This document shows positions 53,310-62,596 of a stretch of DNA of 64,000 bases, one piece after another. Origin of the DNA: Fontibacillus phaseoli (lineage in GTDB: Bacteria; Bacillota; Bacilli; Paenibacillales; Paenibacillaceae); NCBI RefSeq assembly GCF_003337355.1, contig NZ_QPJW01000001.1:434001-498000 (forward strand). The letters are read 5' to 3'. Each line of letters starts with the position of its first letter. Position 1 is the stretch's first letter. The translations under genes were made by a program, and so were the position numbers. Below the pieces are notes generated by a model. That model did no database searches, was not told the DNA's origin, and was given only the letters and a program-made list of their open reading frames with translations.

Positions 53310-56215
53310 TGGGTGTTCCTTTATTACGGTTATTGTTCCGCAAAATGTGGAACACCAAATGGCTGACGCTCAGCACCTTGCTCGGTCTGATCGTTGCGGT
53401 TTCGTTTACGGTCAGCATTCCGATGTATTCGGACGGCGCGCTGAAACGGGTCGTATCCAGTACGTTGAAAGCGGAGAGCGAAGGCTTGCCCGCCGGCTCT
53501 CTCGTGATGAGCTATCAAGCGCCGGGAGGAGCCAAAACGGATCTGGCCGGACTTGAAGCAGTGAATCAATATATTGTTGATGACGTACCGAAAGAGATTG
53601 GTTTTCCTCATCAAAGCTATGTAAATACCCGTTCCATTCGCGGAACGGAGGTTTATCCTGAAGATCCTACCAAAGTTGACGCCAGCCGGACGAGATCGAT
53701 GAGCGTCTCCTCTATGAGCGGTCTGAAGGATCATGTCTCCGTGACAGGAGGTCAATTGTTCTCGGACAAAGCCGACGGAACCATGATTGAAGCGATGATG
53801 CTGGAAGAAGCGATGTACCGCCAGGACTTGCATATCGGTGACGTAATGGAATATCCGGTATACAGCGGCGTGGACGTCACACTGAAAGTGAAAATCGTCG
53901 GAGCATTTCAGCCGCTGGACGATACCGATGCTTATTGGTATCAAGGCCTGGAAGGCATGATGAATACTTTTTATGTCAATGAATCGGTATTTGACGACGG
54001 GCTTTTGAAGCAATTGCACATTCCTTTGCACAATTCCAGCTGGTATTATGCATTCGATCTGCGCGAAATCAAGACCAGCCAGCTCAACTCGTTATCAAGC
54101 ACGCTGGATCGGCTGAATATCGAGCTGTATCAAAAGCTGAAGGATACGAAATTGGATATTTCGTTCGGCAGCCTGCTGAACGATTTCCGGAAGCAAAGTC
54201 TGCAAATGCAGACGCTGTTGTTTACGCTGGCGGCACCGATGATCGCCATGGTGTTCTATTTCATCGTTATGAACGCCCGCCAGTCGCTTGACAAACAACA
54301 GAGCGATATTGCCGTTCTGCGAAGCAGGGGGGCTTCCACAAAGCAAATTATATTCATCTATCTGCTTGAGGGTTTGATTCTGGGGGTTATCTCCTTGGTA
54401 GCCGGACCATTGCTCGGATGGTTCATGTCGAAGAGCATCGGCTCCGCCGACGGGTTCCTGGCTTTCGTCAATCGGAAGTCCATTCCGGTTGGATTTAATA
54501 CGGATGCTTTTCTTTTGGGTGCCGCGGCTGTCATTATCGCGATCCTTGCGACCTTGCTGCCGGCGATATCCTATGCGCGCGCCTCGATTGTTAACGCGAA
54601 GCAGAAGCAGGCCCGTTCCGACCAACGCCCGGGTTGGCAACGCTGGTTCATCGATATCGTGCTGATGGGCATAGCGGGTTACGGTTATTACTTGTTCTAT
54701 GAACGTCAAATGCTTACGTTCCAGACTGGGATGACCACGGATGAGCTGCAGGTGCAGCCGTTTCTGTTTTTCGTGCCGGCCCTGGCCATTTTTTCGATCG
54801 GCTTGTTTTTCTTGCGCGTGTTTCCGTGGATCCTTAAGCTGATTGGCTGGATCGGGAAGAAATGGCTGCCGGTACCGTATTATTTGAGCTTAACGCAATT
54901 GTCGCGTTCGGCATCTTCCTACTATCCGTTAATGATCCTTCTGGTTCTGACATTGGGACTCGGGGTTTACAATGCCTCTGCTGCCCGGACGATCGATCTG
55001 AACTCGACGGAACGTACACTGTATAAATACGGGGCTGATGTAGTCATGCAAACCGTGTGGGAAGCTACTCCCGAGATGTCCAAAAAGCCTAAGCAAGGGG
55101 GTACGGGACAGGGAGGTTCCGGCGGCCAAGGAGGCTCCGGAGGAGGCCAGGGTGGCGGCCAAGGCGGTGGCGGAGGACAGGGTGGCGGTCAAGGCGGCGG
55201 GCAGCAGCCTACCAAATTGATCTACTCGGAGCCGCCGTTTGAGGTGTTTCGTAAGCTTGAAGGCGTGGAACATGCCGCACGCGTGCTGCAAACCAAAGGC
55301 AATATTATTATTTCCGGCCGCTCGGCGGGACAGGGTAATCTGATGGGGATCGACAACATTGATTTTTCCAAGGTTGCCTGGTTCCGGAACGATTTGTTCC
55401 CGGCGCATCCTTATCAGTATTTGAATTTGTTAGGGATGAACGAGAGCGCGGCCCTGGTGCCGTCTAATATGGCGGAAAAATATAAACTCAAGACCGGGGA
55501 TGTGTTCACGGTCTCTTTAGGGGAAGCTTCGCTGGAATTTGCAGTTTATGGCATCTTGCCGTACTGGCCTAGCCAGTATCCTGACGAGAAGCCGTTTATT
55601 ATTGCGAATCTGGATTATATTTACGATCAATCGCCGCTCGTTCCTTACGAAGTCTGGCTGAAAATGAAACCGGACGCGAAGGTGGCTCCGCTTGTTACGA
55701 AATTGAGCGAGCGAGGAATCGACTTGTATTCCGTCAAGGATGTCCGCAGCGAGTTGGCAGCTCAAAGCAAACACCCGACCCGGGGCGGCGTATTCGGGAT
55801 CCTTAGCCTTGGATTCATCGTTTCGGTCATCGTTTCGTTGATTGGCTATGTTTTGTACTGGTTCTTTAATCTCTCAGGCAGAGTCGTGCAATTCGGGATT
55901 CTCCGCGCAATGGGTTTATCCCGGAAGCAATTGACCTTCATGCTCCTGACGGAGCAGATCTTGACTGCGGGGCTATCCATTATTCTAGGGATCGTCATCG
56001 GGAAAGTCGCCGGCAAATTGTACCTTCCGTTTTTGCAAACGACGGACAACGTGACGACCCAAGTACCACCGTTCCGCATCATATTTAACTCTTCGGATAC
56101 GATGAAGCTGTATGTGGTCGTGCTGGTCATGCTGATCATGGGAGCCGGGCTGCTCTTCTGGCAAATTAGACGGCTGCGTGTTCATCAGGCCGTGAAGATG
56201 GGAGAGGAGCGGTAA
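53309..56215 (+). CDS. Large FtsX/MacB-type ABC permease with Gly/Gln-rich insert
   Basis: Permease of 968 residues. One N-terminal transmembrane helix (LTLSTLLGLIVAVSFTVSIPM) and an extracellular domain lead to an FtsX core of three helices near residues 305-425, a second set of helices near 450-550, another extracellular domain, and a final FtsX core near 830-960. The second extracellular region opens with a low-complexity Gly/Gln/Ser stretch at about residues 594-632. ATG at 53309 overlaps the previous stop (TAATG). Two FtsX cores in one chain suggest that a monomer or dimer could form the channel. Confidence 0.9.
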   Translation: MGVPLLRLLFRKMWNTKWLTLSTLLGLIVAVSFTVSIPMYSDGALKRVVSSTLKAESEGLPAGSLVMSYQAPGGAKTDLAGLEAVNQYIVDDVPKEIGFPHQSYVNTRSIRGTEVYPEDPTKVDASRTRSMSVSSMSGLKDHVSVTGGQLFSDKADGTMIEAMMLEEAMYRQDLHIGDVMEYPVYSGVDVTLKVKIVGAFQPLDDTDAYWYQGLEGMMNTFYVNESVFDDGLLKQLHIPLHNSSWYYAFDLREIKTSQLNSLSSTLDRLNIELYQKLKDTKLDISFGSLLNDFRKQSLQMQTLLFTLAAPMIAMVFYFIVMNARQSLDKQQSDIAVLRSRGASTKQIIFIYLLEGLILGVISLVAGPLLGWFMSKSIGSADGFLAFVNRKSIPVGFNTDAFLLGAAAVIIAILATLLPAISYARASIVNAKQKQARSDQRPGWQRWFIDIVLMGIAGYGYYLFYERQMLTFQTGMTTDELQVQPFLFFVPALAIFSIGLFFLRVFPWILKLIGWIGKKWLPVPYYLSLTQLSRSASSYYPLMILLVLTLGLGVYNASAARTIDLNSTERTLYKYGADVVMQTVWEATPEMSKKPKQGGTGQGGSGGQGGSGGGQGGGQGGGGGQGGGQGGGQQPTKLIYSEPPFEVFRKLEGVEHAARVLQTKGNIIISGRSAGQGNLMGIDNIDFSKVAWFRNDLFPAHPYQYLNLLGMNESAALVPSNMAEKYKLKTGDVFTVSLGEASLEFAVYGILPYWPSQYPDEKPFIIANLDYIYDQSPLVPYEVWLKMKPDAKVAPLVTKLSERGIDLYSVKDVRSELAAQSKHPTRGGVFGILSLGFIVSVIVSLIGYVLYWFFNLSGRVVQFGILRAMGLSRKQLTFMLLTEQILTAGLSIILGIVIGKVAGKLYLPFLQTTDNVTTQVPPFRIIFNSSDTMKLYVVVLVMLIMGAGLLFWQIRRLRVHQAVKMGEER

Positions 56216-56216
56216 G

Positions 56217-57158
56217 ATGAGTGACAACATGACAGAAAGTCCCGGCGTAAACCCGACCGAAAAAATGATTAACTGCGAAGGACTCGTAAAAATTTTTAAA
56301 TCGGAAGATATCGAGGTTGTTGCGCTCCAGGGACTGAATTTAACGGTCGAGCAGGGTGAGATGATGGCGATCATCGGCAACAGCGGCAGCGGCAAATCGA
56401 CGTTACTGAACATGCTGGGCGGCCTCGACCGGCCGTCTGCCGGTCAGGTCAACGTCGGAGGCTGGGATTTGCTCAAAATTCGCGACGACCAGCTTGTGGA
56501 ATACAAACGCAATACCGTCGGCTTTGTGTGGCAGAACAATGCCCGCAACCTGCTGCCTTATTTATCGGCGCTGGAAAACGTCGAGATGCCCATGCTGCTG
56601 GCGGGCAAACTGGATCGTGCATATGCTAAACAATTGCTCGAATGGGTCGGATTGAAGGACCGCATGCATAACAAACTGCATCAGCTCTCGGGTGGGGAAC
56701 AGCAGCGGGTTGCGATAGCGATCTCGCTGTCCAACCGCCCGAAAATGCTGCTGGCCGATGAACCGACGGGTTCGGTGGATACGGCGACTTCCGATCAGAT
56801 CATGTCGATCTTTCGAAAAGTCAATAAGGAACTAGGCATTACGATCGTTATCGTTACCCATGATCTCACGCTCGCCGGAAAAGTAGATCGTGTCGTCGCC
56901 ATCCGTGATGGATTGACGAGCACGGAATTCGTGAAGCGAAATCCGAATCTGGATCTTGCCGCCGGGGACTCGGGGTTTGGGAGCGGTGGATTGCAGGAAG
57001 TGCACGAAGCGTTTGTCGTGGTTGACCGAGTTGGGAGGCTTCAGGTGCCCAAAGAATATCTGGAAGCCGTTGGTATTGGGGGACGCGCAAGCATGGAATT
57101 TGACGGGGAGAAAATCGTCATTACAGCACCGAAATCTTTGGAGGGGGATAAATCATGA
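56217..57158 (+). CDS. ABC transporter ATPase with C-terminal AbrB/MazE-like domain
   Basis: ATPase of 313 residues. Walker A is GNSGSGKSTLLNML, the Q-loop region reads FVWQNNARNLLPYLSALENVEM, the signature is LSGGEQQRVAIAISL and Walker B is LLADEPTGSVDTA. After residue 235 there is an extra domain: FVVVDRVGRLQVPKEYLEAVG and ASMEFDGEKIVITAPK resemble the swapped-hairpin AbrB/MazE fold (pattern D-x-x-G-R-(x)-x-(V/I)-P-K-x2-(L/R)). It may mediate dimerisation or DNA binding. ATG at 56217, one base after the permease. Confidence 0.92.
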   Translation: MSDNMTESPGVNPTEKMINCEGLVKIFKSEDIEVVALQGLNLTVEQGEMMAIIGNSGSGKSTLLNMLGGLDRPSAGQVNVGGWDLLKIRDDQLVEYKRNTVGFVWQNNARNLLPYLSALENVEMPMLLAGKLDRAYAKQLLEWVGLKDRMHNKLHQLSGGEQQRVAIAISLSNRPKMLLADEPTGSVDTATSDQIMSIFRKVNKELGITIVIVTHDLTLAGKVDRVVAIRDGLTSTEFVKRNPNLDLAAGDSGFGSGGLQEVHEAFVVVDRVGRLQVPKEYLEAVGIGGRASMEFDGEKIVITAPKSLEGDKS

Positions 57159-58663
57159 CGAAGAACGGATTTGGGAAGCTGCTAAAAGTTTTAACGGTTT
57201 CTCTGGTAGCCTCCCTGGCATTGGGGCTGCTGGCCGGATGCAACGGAAACAAGGCATCGGATAAAAATGAGGAGAAAGTACTCCGGATCGGGACGACTTA
57301 CGGAGGCGGCGACGATTCTTGGTTCCGGCAACAATATACGGATATTTTTGAATATACGAATCAAAATATAAAAATCGAAATCGTGCCTGCTGTCGATCAG
57401 AGCCAATATAGATATTACGACGGGACTGAACCGTATGTGCAGCCGGATTACGTGGATAGCATGAAAAAGCTGATGACCGGAAGCAATCCTGTCGATATCG
57501 TAATTGCGGATACGAGCACGCTGAAGCAGCTTATTCAAGAAAATTTGTTGAAGCAGCTGGATCCGATGATTCAGGAAGATAAATTCGATACTACCGATTT
57601 TGTTCCTTCAGTTATCGATGGGCTTAAAGATTTGGGTGAAGGTAACCTGTACGCTTTGACGCCTTCCTTCTCTTCCTCAGCGCTTTTCTTTAACAAGAAA
57701 ATTTTCACGGACGCCGGCGTGGAACCGCCAACCGACAAGTCGACCTGGGACGATATTTTTGCTAAGGCCCGGCTTGTAGCCAAAGGTGAAGGCAAGGACA
57801 GAGTATACGGCTTTTCCTTTAACCGCTATATGGGTAGTGATCCTTTTGGGGATATGCAATACTCTTACATTTCTGGCCTGCAACTCAAAACGTATGATGA
57901 AAAGGCTGAGAATATGACCGTGAATTCGCCGCAATGGGTTAAAGTTTGGGAAACGATGAGTAAATTGGCCAAGGACAAAATTATTCCCGACAGCAACAGC
58001 AATATGAATAATAGCGAAACATGGACCGCAGTCAGCGGCGATTTGTTTCTTTCCGGCAAAGTTGCCATGACGATCGGCGAAAGCAATTATGTGAATGAAA
58101 TCGCGGATGCCAACAACAATGCTTCCAAAATTAAAAACTTTACTCCCGTGGATTGGGACGTAGTGACTGTTCCGGTTCATCCCGAGAAACCGGACGTAGG
58201 CGGTAACGTTTATCTGAACAATACGTTCTCGATCAACAGCAGCGCACCGAATGCGGATACGGCTTGGGAGTTCATTAAATTTGTTAACGGTCCCGATTTT
58301 GCGAAGCTGAAATCTCGCAGCAATAGCTACGAGATGGTATCGCGGAAGTCCTTCATCCAGCCAAAGCAAGGGTTGAACTATAACATCCAGGCGTTCTATT
58401 TGCTCAAACCATTCCCGCCGACCAATCCGAAGGACGACAAATTGCTGGTCGATAAGCCTGGCCTGTACAGCATAAACAATGTTGGCCGGACTTACTTCCA
58501 ACAAGTCCTGGAGAACAAGAAAACTCCTGAGGAAGCGCTCAATGAATGGGCGGAAAAGGGGAATAAAATGCTTCAAGAAATCAAGATCAACCCGAAAACC
58601 CAATTCCAAGAAGACGGCACGCCGTTCATTCCAGAAGAGGGAGCAGGGGGAGTTAAATATTAA
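57155..58663 (+). CDS. Family 1 extracellular solute-binding lipoprotein
   Basis: Protein of 502 residues with lipobox LALGLLAGC (lipidated Cys29) and a MalE-like bimodular fold: VLRIGTTYGGG, DIVIADTSTLKQL, SALFFNKKIFTDAGVEPP and AWEFIKFVNGPDFAKL are typical of carbohydrate-type binding proteins. No cognate MalFG-type permease is present. ATG at 57155 overlaps the previous stop (ATGA), tying it to the MacAB-like operon; it may act as a sensor or ligand presenter. Ligand unknown. Confidence 0.9.
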   Translation: MTKNGFGKLLKVLTVSLVASLALGLLAGCNGNKASDKNEEKVLRIGTTYGGGDDSWFRQQYTDIFEYTNQNIKIEIVPAVDQSQYRYYDGTEPYVQPDYVDSMKKLMTGSNPVDIVIADTSTLKQLIQENLLKQLDPMIQEDKFDTTDFVPSVIDGLKDLGEGNLYALTPSFSSSALFFNKKIFTDAGVEPPTDKSTWDDIFAKARLVAKGEGKDRVYGFSFNRYMGSDPFGDMQYSYISGLQLKTYDEKAENMTVNSPQWVKVWETMSKLAKDKIIPDSNSNMNNSETWTAVSGDLFLSGKVAMTIGESNYVNEIADANNNASKIKNFTPVDWDVVTVPVHPEKPDVGGNVYLNNTFSINSSAPNADTAWEFIKFVNGPDFAKLKSRSNSYEMVSRKSFIQPKQGLNYNIQAFYLLKPFPPTNPKDDKLLVDKPGLYSINNVGRTYFQQVLENKKTPEEALNEWAEKGNKMLQEIKINPKTQFQEDGTPFIPEEGAGGVKY

Positions 58664-58668
58664 CAATC

Positions 58669-58699
58669 AAGCTGCCGATGATAATCGGCGGCTTTTTTT
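58669..58699 (+). terminator. Terminator after the ABC cassette
   Basis: AAGCTGCCGAT pairs with ATCGGCGGCTT (one G-U), short loop, then six or seven T. Confidence 0.9.
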
Positions 58700-58767
58700 A
58701 TGCGTTATTGGGTAATCTATAGGTAAGGTGGAGAATATACACATAACGAAGAAAGGAGTTATGGGGG

Positions 58768-58932
58768 ATGCGTTGGGTCTATTTTAATAAATTGTACCGA
58801 ACCAAATTTCAAGCAGGCTGCCTGGCCAGGAGATTGGAGCATGACGGTTGGATTTACGGATTCGATGAAATGAGGGTCATCGAAATATTCCGTTCCCGGA
58901 GAGGGAAATACGGTGTAAGATTTATCCCTTGA
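58768..58932 (+). CDS. Small basic protein of 54 residues, unknown
   Basis: A short frame starting RWVYFNKLYRTKFQAGCLA and ending RGKYGVRFIP, rich in aromatic and basic residues. AGGAG lies nine bases before the ATG, and the composition (no low-complexity, regular codon use) looks genuine. No domain is recognised. It stands between a terminator and the tRNA pair. Probability of being real is moderate because no homologue can be checked here. Confidence 0.55.
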   Translation: MRWVYFNKLYRTKFQAGCLARRLEHDGWIYGFDEMRVIEIFRSRRGKYGVRFIP

Positions 58933-58988
58933 GCACTTGACGTGATATGCCAATATCGTGTATATTATTAATTGTCGCTATTTACTGA

Positions 58989-59062
<74 letters not shown>

Positions 59063-59085
59063 TCTTTTTTAGTCTCTTGGTATCC

Positions 59086-59159
59086 GGGCCCTTAGCTCAG
59101 TTGGTTAGAGCGGTCGGCTCATAACCGATTGGTCGGGGGTTCAAGTCCCTCAGGGCCCA
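59086..59159 (+). tRNA. tRNA-Ile2 (CAT, lysidine-modified)
   Basis: A 74-base cloverleaf: acceptor GGGCCCT/AGGGCCC with A73, D-loop TAGCTCAGTTGGTTAGAGC, anticodon loop CTCATAA, T-loop GGTTCAAGTCC. The body (CCCTTAGCTCAG, TTGGTC, GGTTCAAGTCC) resembles the minor isoleucine tRNA whose CAU anticodon is modified by TilS to read AUA. Elongator tRNA-Met is the alternative. Confidence 0.8.
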
Positions 59160-59169
59160 TTCATGCGAA

Positions 59170-59194
59170 AACCCTTGCCTAGCAAGGGTTTTTT
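59170..59194 (+). terminator. Terminator after the tRNA pair
   Basis: AACCCTTGC-CTA-GCAAGGGTT stem followed by six T. Confidence 0.9.
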
Positions 59195-59685
59195 GCTATG
59201 TTTGGGGTTGATAGGGGGGGACATTAAGTATATCCTGGAACTGTTGCGGCCCGCACCGTTAAAAAATTTAACTGGAAAACATGTAGTTAATTCTTGCATT
59301 TAGCCCAATTCATCTCAATTAACTGGAAAAGTTCCAGCTATTTTCCGGACTAAAGCTGGAATTCAGCTGACCTTTCCAAATTAGCTGGAGGTTTTCCAGC
59401 TTTTTTCCTTAAACAGGCCGTTAATCGGAAAATTAACTGTAGGAAATCCAGTTGATTTTCCTCATGTAATGCGTTAGAAAAATGTGATTTGGTGACACGA
59501 ATGGCCCGAAGTTGAATTATCCATGCATCAATAGCATTGGGGTATACTACGGGATAGGCGAAATGAACAATAGAAACAAGGCGTCGGTCGCCACCGACTT
59601 CCTGCACAACACTTGGGGGTAGGCCCCCCAGAATAAGCAGAAAATAACCCGTTCCCCTGGCGCTAACCTGATATACTCTCATTAT
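59195..59685. repeat. Noncoding region with repeated TTARCTGGA palindromes
   Basis: Four copies of TTA(A/G)CTG(G/T)A start at 59268, 59319, 59381 and 59433 (spacings 51, 62, 52). Small hairpins are centred on them: CTGGAA-AAG-TTCCAG at 59323-59337, AGCTG-GAATT-CAGCT near 59354, and AGCTGGA-GGTTT-TCCAGCT then TTTTT at 59383-59406. No coding frame is convincing; the rest up to the IS holds nothing recognised. Confidence 0.6.
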
Positions 59686-59740
59686 AGTAGACAGTAGAAA
59701 AAACAAAACTTCTACTGCTACCATGATGGGAGTTTTTTTG

Positions 59741-60424
59741 ATGTCGAAAAAGAGTCCAATTTCATTAGATGTAAAACTAGACGTTGTCAAAAGATGCCTG
59801 CAACATGATTCAAATCCTCATTATGAAGCGAAACAACTGGGGATCGACAACGAAACCGTCAAGGATTGGATAAGAAAATATGAAGCAGAGGGCGATGAAG
59901 GGGTAAAGGAATCCAAGGCCTGGAAACCGTACTCACATGAGCTTAAGCAGACCGCAATTCGTAACGTTCTATCCGGAAAGTACTCCATCCGAGAAGCGAC
60001 AAACCAGCATGGCATTTCAAGTAAAAGTGTTTTGACGAACTGGATTTCCAAGTATACTTGTGGGAAAGAAATCAAACCTACTCGTAAAGGAAATGTTCAC
60101 ATGAATAAAGGACGTAAAACCACTTTTGAAGAGCGTGTTGAAATTGTGCAGTATACCCTTGCCAATCAGTTAGATTATCAGAAATCGATGAAGAAATACG
60201 ATGTCTCCTACCAACAAGTGTACGCATGGGTTCGTAAATATCAATCAGGTCGCGAAGAGGCTCTTAGGGACCGTCGTGGCCGCAGTAGACCTGAGGAAGC
60301 ACTAGATGAGACGCAGCGTCTTAAACTTCGAATCAAAGAATTAGAGGTGCGAAACGAGTACTTAGAAATGGAGAATGCCTTCGAAAAAAAGTTGGCAGAG
60401 ATCCGGCGAAGACGTATACGCTAA
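59741..60424 (+). CDS. IS3-family transposase OrfA
   Basis: DNA-binding part of the transposase, 227 residues from ATG 59741 (GGGAG eight bases upstream; ATGs at 59723 and 59726 are alternatives). It has three successive helix-turn-helix repeats, near residues 10-45, 65-100 and 125-160 (for example KQLGIDNETVKDWIRKYEAEG and KKYDVSYQQVYAWVRKYQSG), then a leucine-zipper-like helix. It is longer than the usual 100-170 residue OrfA. Confidence 0.9.
   Translation: MSKKSPISLDVKLDVVKRCLQHDSNPHYEAKQLGIDNETVKDWIRKYEAEGDEGVKESKAWKPYSHELKQTAIRNVLSGKYSIREATNQHGISSKSVLTNWISKYTCGKEIKPTRKGNVHMNKGRKTTFEERVEIVQYTLANQLDYQKSMKKYDVSYQQVYAWVRKYQSGREEALRDRRGRSRPEEALDETQRLKLRIKELEVRNEYLEMENAFEKKLAEIRRRRIR
60385..60391 (+). 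other. Programmed -1 frameshift site A AAA AAG
   Basis: The canonical heptamer A AAA AAG is read in the OrfA frame as GAA AAA AAG. A -1 shift continues as VGRDPAKTYTLTLVRHVDL straight into OrfB without a stop, giving a predicted 519-residue OrfAB transposase. Confidence 0.8.
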
Positions 60425-60444
60425 CCCTCGTTCGACATGTAGAC

Positions 60445-61299
60445 TTGTATCAAGCGATTCAAGAACTGCACACGGACAAGGGCTATGCCATACTAGCGTT
60501 ATGTAAGCTTGCTAAAGTCGCCAGATCTGCCTATTATAAATGGCTAAAGTGGAAGCCGTCCAAACGAGAACTTGAAAACCTTTCACTAGCAAAAGAAGTG
60601 AAGCTTCGCTATGACAAGCGAAAAGGGATACTGGGTTATCGTCAAATGCGCATCCCATTGAACCGTAAACTTAAAAAGATGTACAACAAAAAGCGATACC
60701 ACCGAATCATGAGGACTCTCGGATTAAAGGCAGTGATTCGCAGGAAGCGTCCAAACGATGTAAGAGCCACGCAAACACATATCGCCGAAAACGTAATGAA
60801 CCGTGAATTTCAAGCGGCTGCTCCGAATATGAAGTGGTGTACAGATGTCACCGAATTGAAGTATGGGAACGGTCGGAAGTCCTATTTGAGCGCGATTATT
60901 GATGTGTACGACAACGCCATCGTTTCGTGGGTGCTCAGCCCCTCAAACAATAACAAACTAGTCATGGATACAGTAAAGAAGGCGTATAGGGGGAAGCGTG
61001 GGATAAAGCCACTTCTGCATAGTGACAGAGGTTTCCAATATACCTCACATGAATACAATCGCTTGAAGATGAAATACGGTTTTACAAAGAGCATGTCTCG
61101 TGTGAGCCGCTGTCTGGATAACCAGCCTATAGAACGATTTTGGGGCACATACAAGGCAGAAAGCTTTTATTTGAAGAAATACGATACCTACGATGATGTT
61201 CTTGAAGATGTGAGGAATTATATCCAATACTACAATAACTACCGGTATACCGAGCGACTTAATGGCTTATCTCCCCTTGAGTATCGCCGAACTGCTTAA
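60445..61299 (+). CDS. IS3-family transposase OrfB (catalytic, DDE)
   Basis: The rve integrase core of 284 residues from TTG 60445; in vivo it is probably made as the OrfAB frameshift product. The DDE residues are Asp in WCTDVTELKYG, Asp in LLHSDRGFQYTS and Glu in QPIERFWGTYKAE. A HTH_21-type domain (KGILGYRQMRIPLNRK) precedes it. Reading frame intact, so the element may be active. Confidence 0.93.
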   Translation: MYQAIQELHTDKGYAILALCKLAKVARSAYYKWLKWKPSKRELENLSLAKEVKLRYDKRKGILGYRQMRIPLNRKLKKMYNKKRYHRIMRTLGLKAVIRRKRPNDVRATQTHIAENVMNREFQAAAPNMKWCTDVTELKYGNGRKSYLSAIIDVYDNAIVSWVLSPSNNNKLVMDTVKKAYRGKRGIKPLLHSDRGFQYTSHEYNRLKMKYGFTKSMSRVSRCLDNQPIERFWGTYKAESFYLKKYDTYDDVLEDVRNYIQYYNNYRYTERLNGLSPLEYRRTA

Positions 61300-61423
61300 T
61301 GAAAATAATCCCCCAGTTCTCTACACTTGAACTGAGGGAAAGTCCTAACCGGTTTTTGTTTTTTCCGCTGTCTACTTGACAGGGAGCATTTCATTTCAAC
61401 CTGGGCGGGTTATTTTCGTTTAT

Positions 61424-62420
<997 letters not shown>

Positions 62421-62444
62421 TGTTAACTCCTCTATTCCTATTTT

Positions 62445-62510
62445 TTGTTGCAAATACAACAAAAAAACCTTTGTATTAAATTTAACCTATTTTTATTGCA
62501 TTTGCAACAA
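62445..62510 (-). promoter_or_regulatory. Two matching operator palindromes upstream of marR-paiA
   Basis: TTGTTGCAAATACAACAA at 62445-62462 and, on the other strand, TTGTTGCAAATGCAATAA at 62493-62510 agree at 16 of 18 positions and are centred 48 bases apart. On the minus strand TTGCAA, 17 bases, TAAATT forms a promoter whose -35 lies in the distal site. The layout suits MarR autoregulation. Confidence 0.7.
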
Positions 62511-62596
62511 AAATAATCCGCCCTTTTGGAGCATGCCCGGGAGATCCTCCGGCCAGAGAAAGTCGAATGGGGGTTAATTGATCCTTTTGCAACTGA

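Larger units (their letters stand above)
59686..61376 (+). mobile_element. Complete IS3-family (IS150-like) insertion sequence
   Basis: A 1691-base element bounded by 23-base imperfect inverted repeats, 21 of 23 identical: left 59686-59708 starting AGTAGACAG, right 61354-61376 ending CTGTCTACT. It contains two overlapping-phase transposase frames with an A6G slippery signal. No target-site duplication is seen next to the ends (TAT before, TGA after). Confidence 0.88.

Noticed and set aside
59350-59790. 146-codon minus-strand frame over the palindromic repeats and IS left end
   Set aside because: It crosses the IS boundary and consists partly of repeat DNA; not a credible protein.
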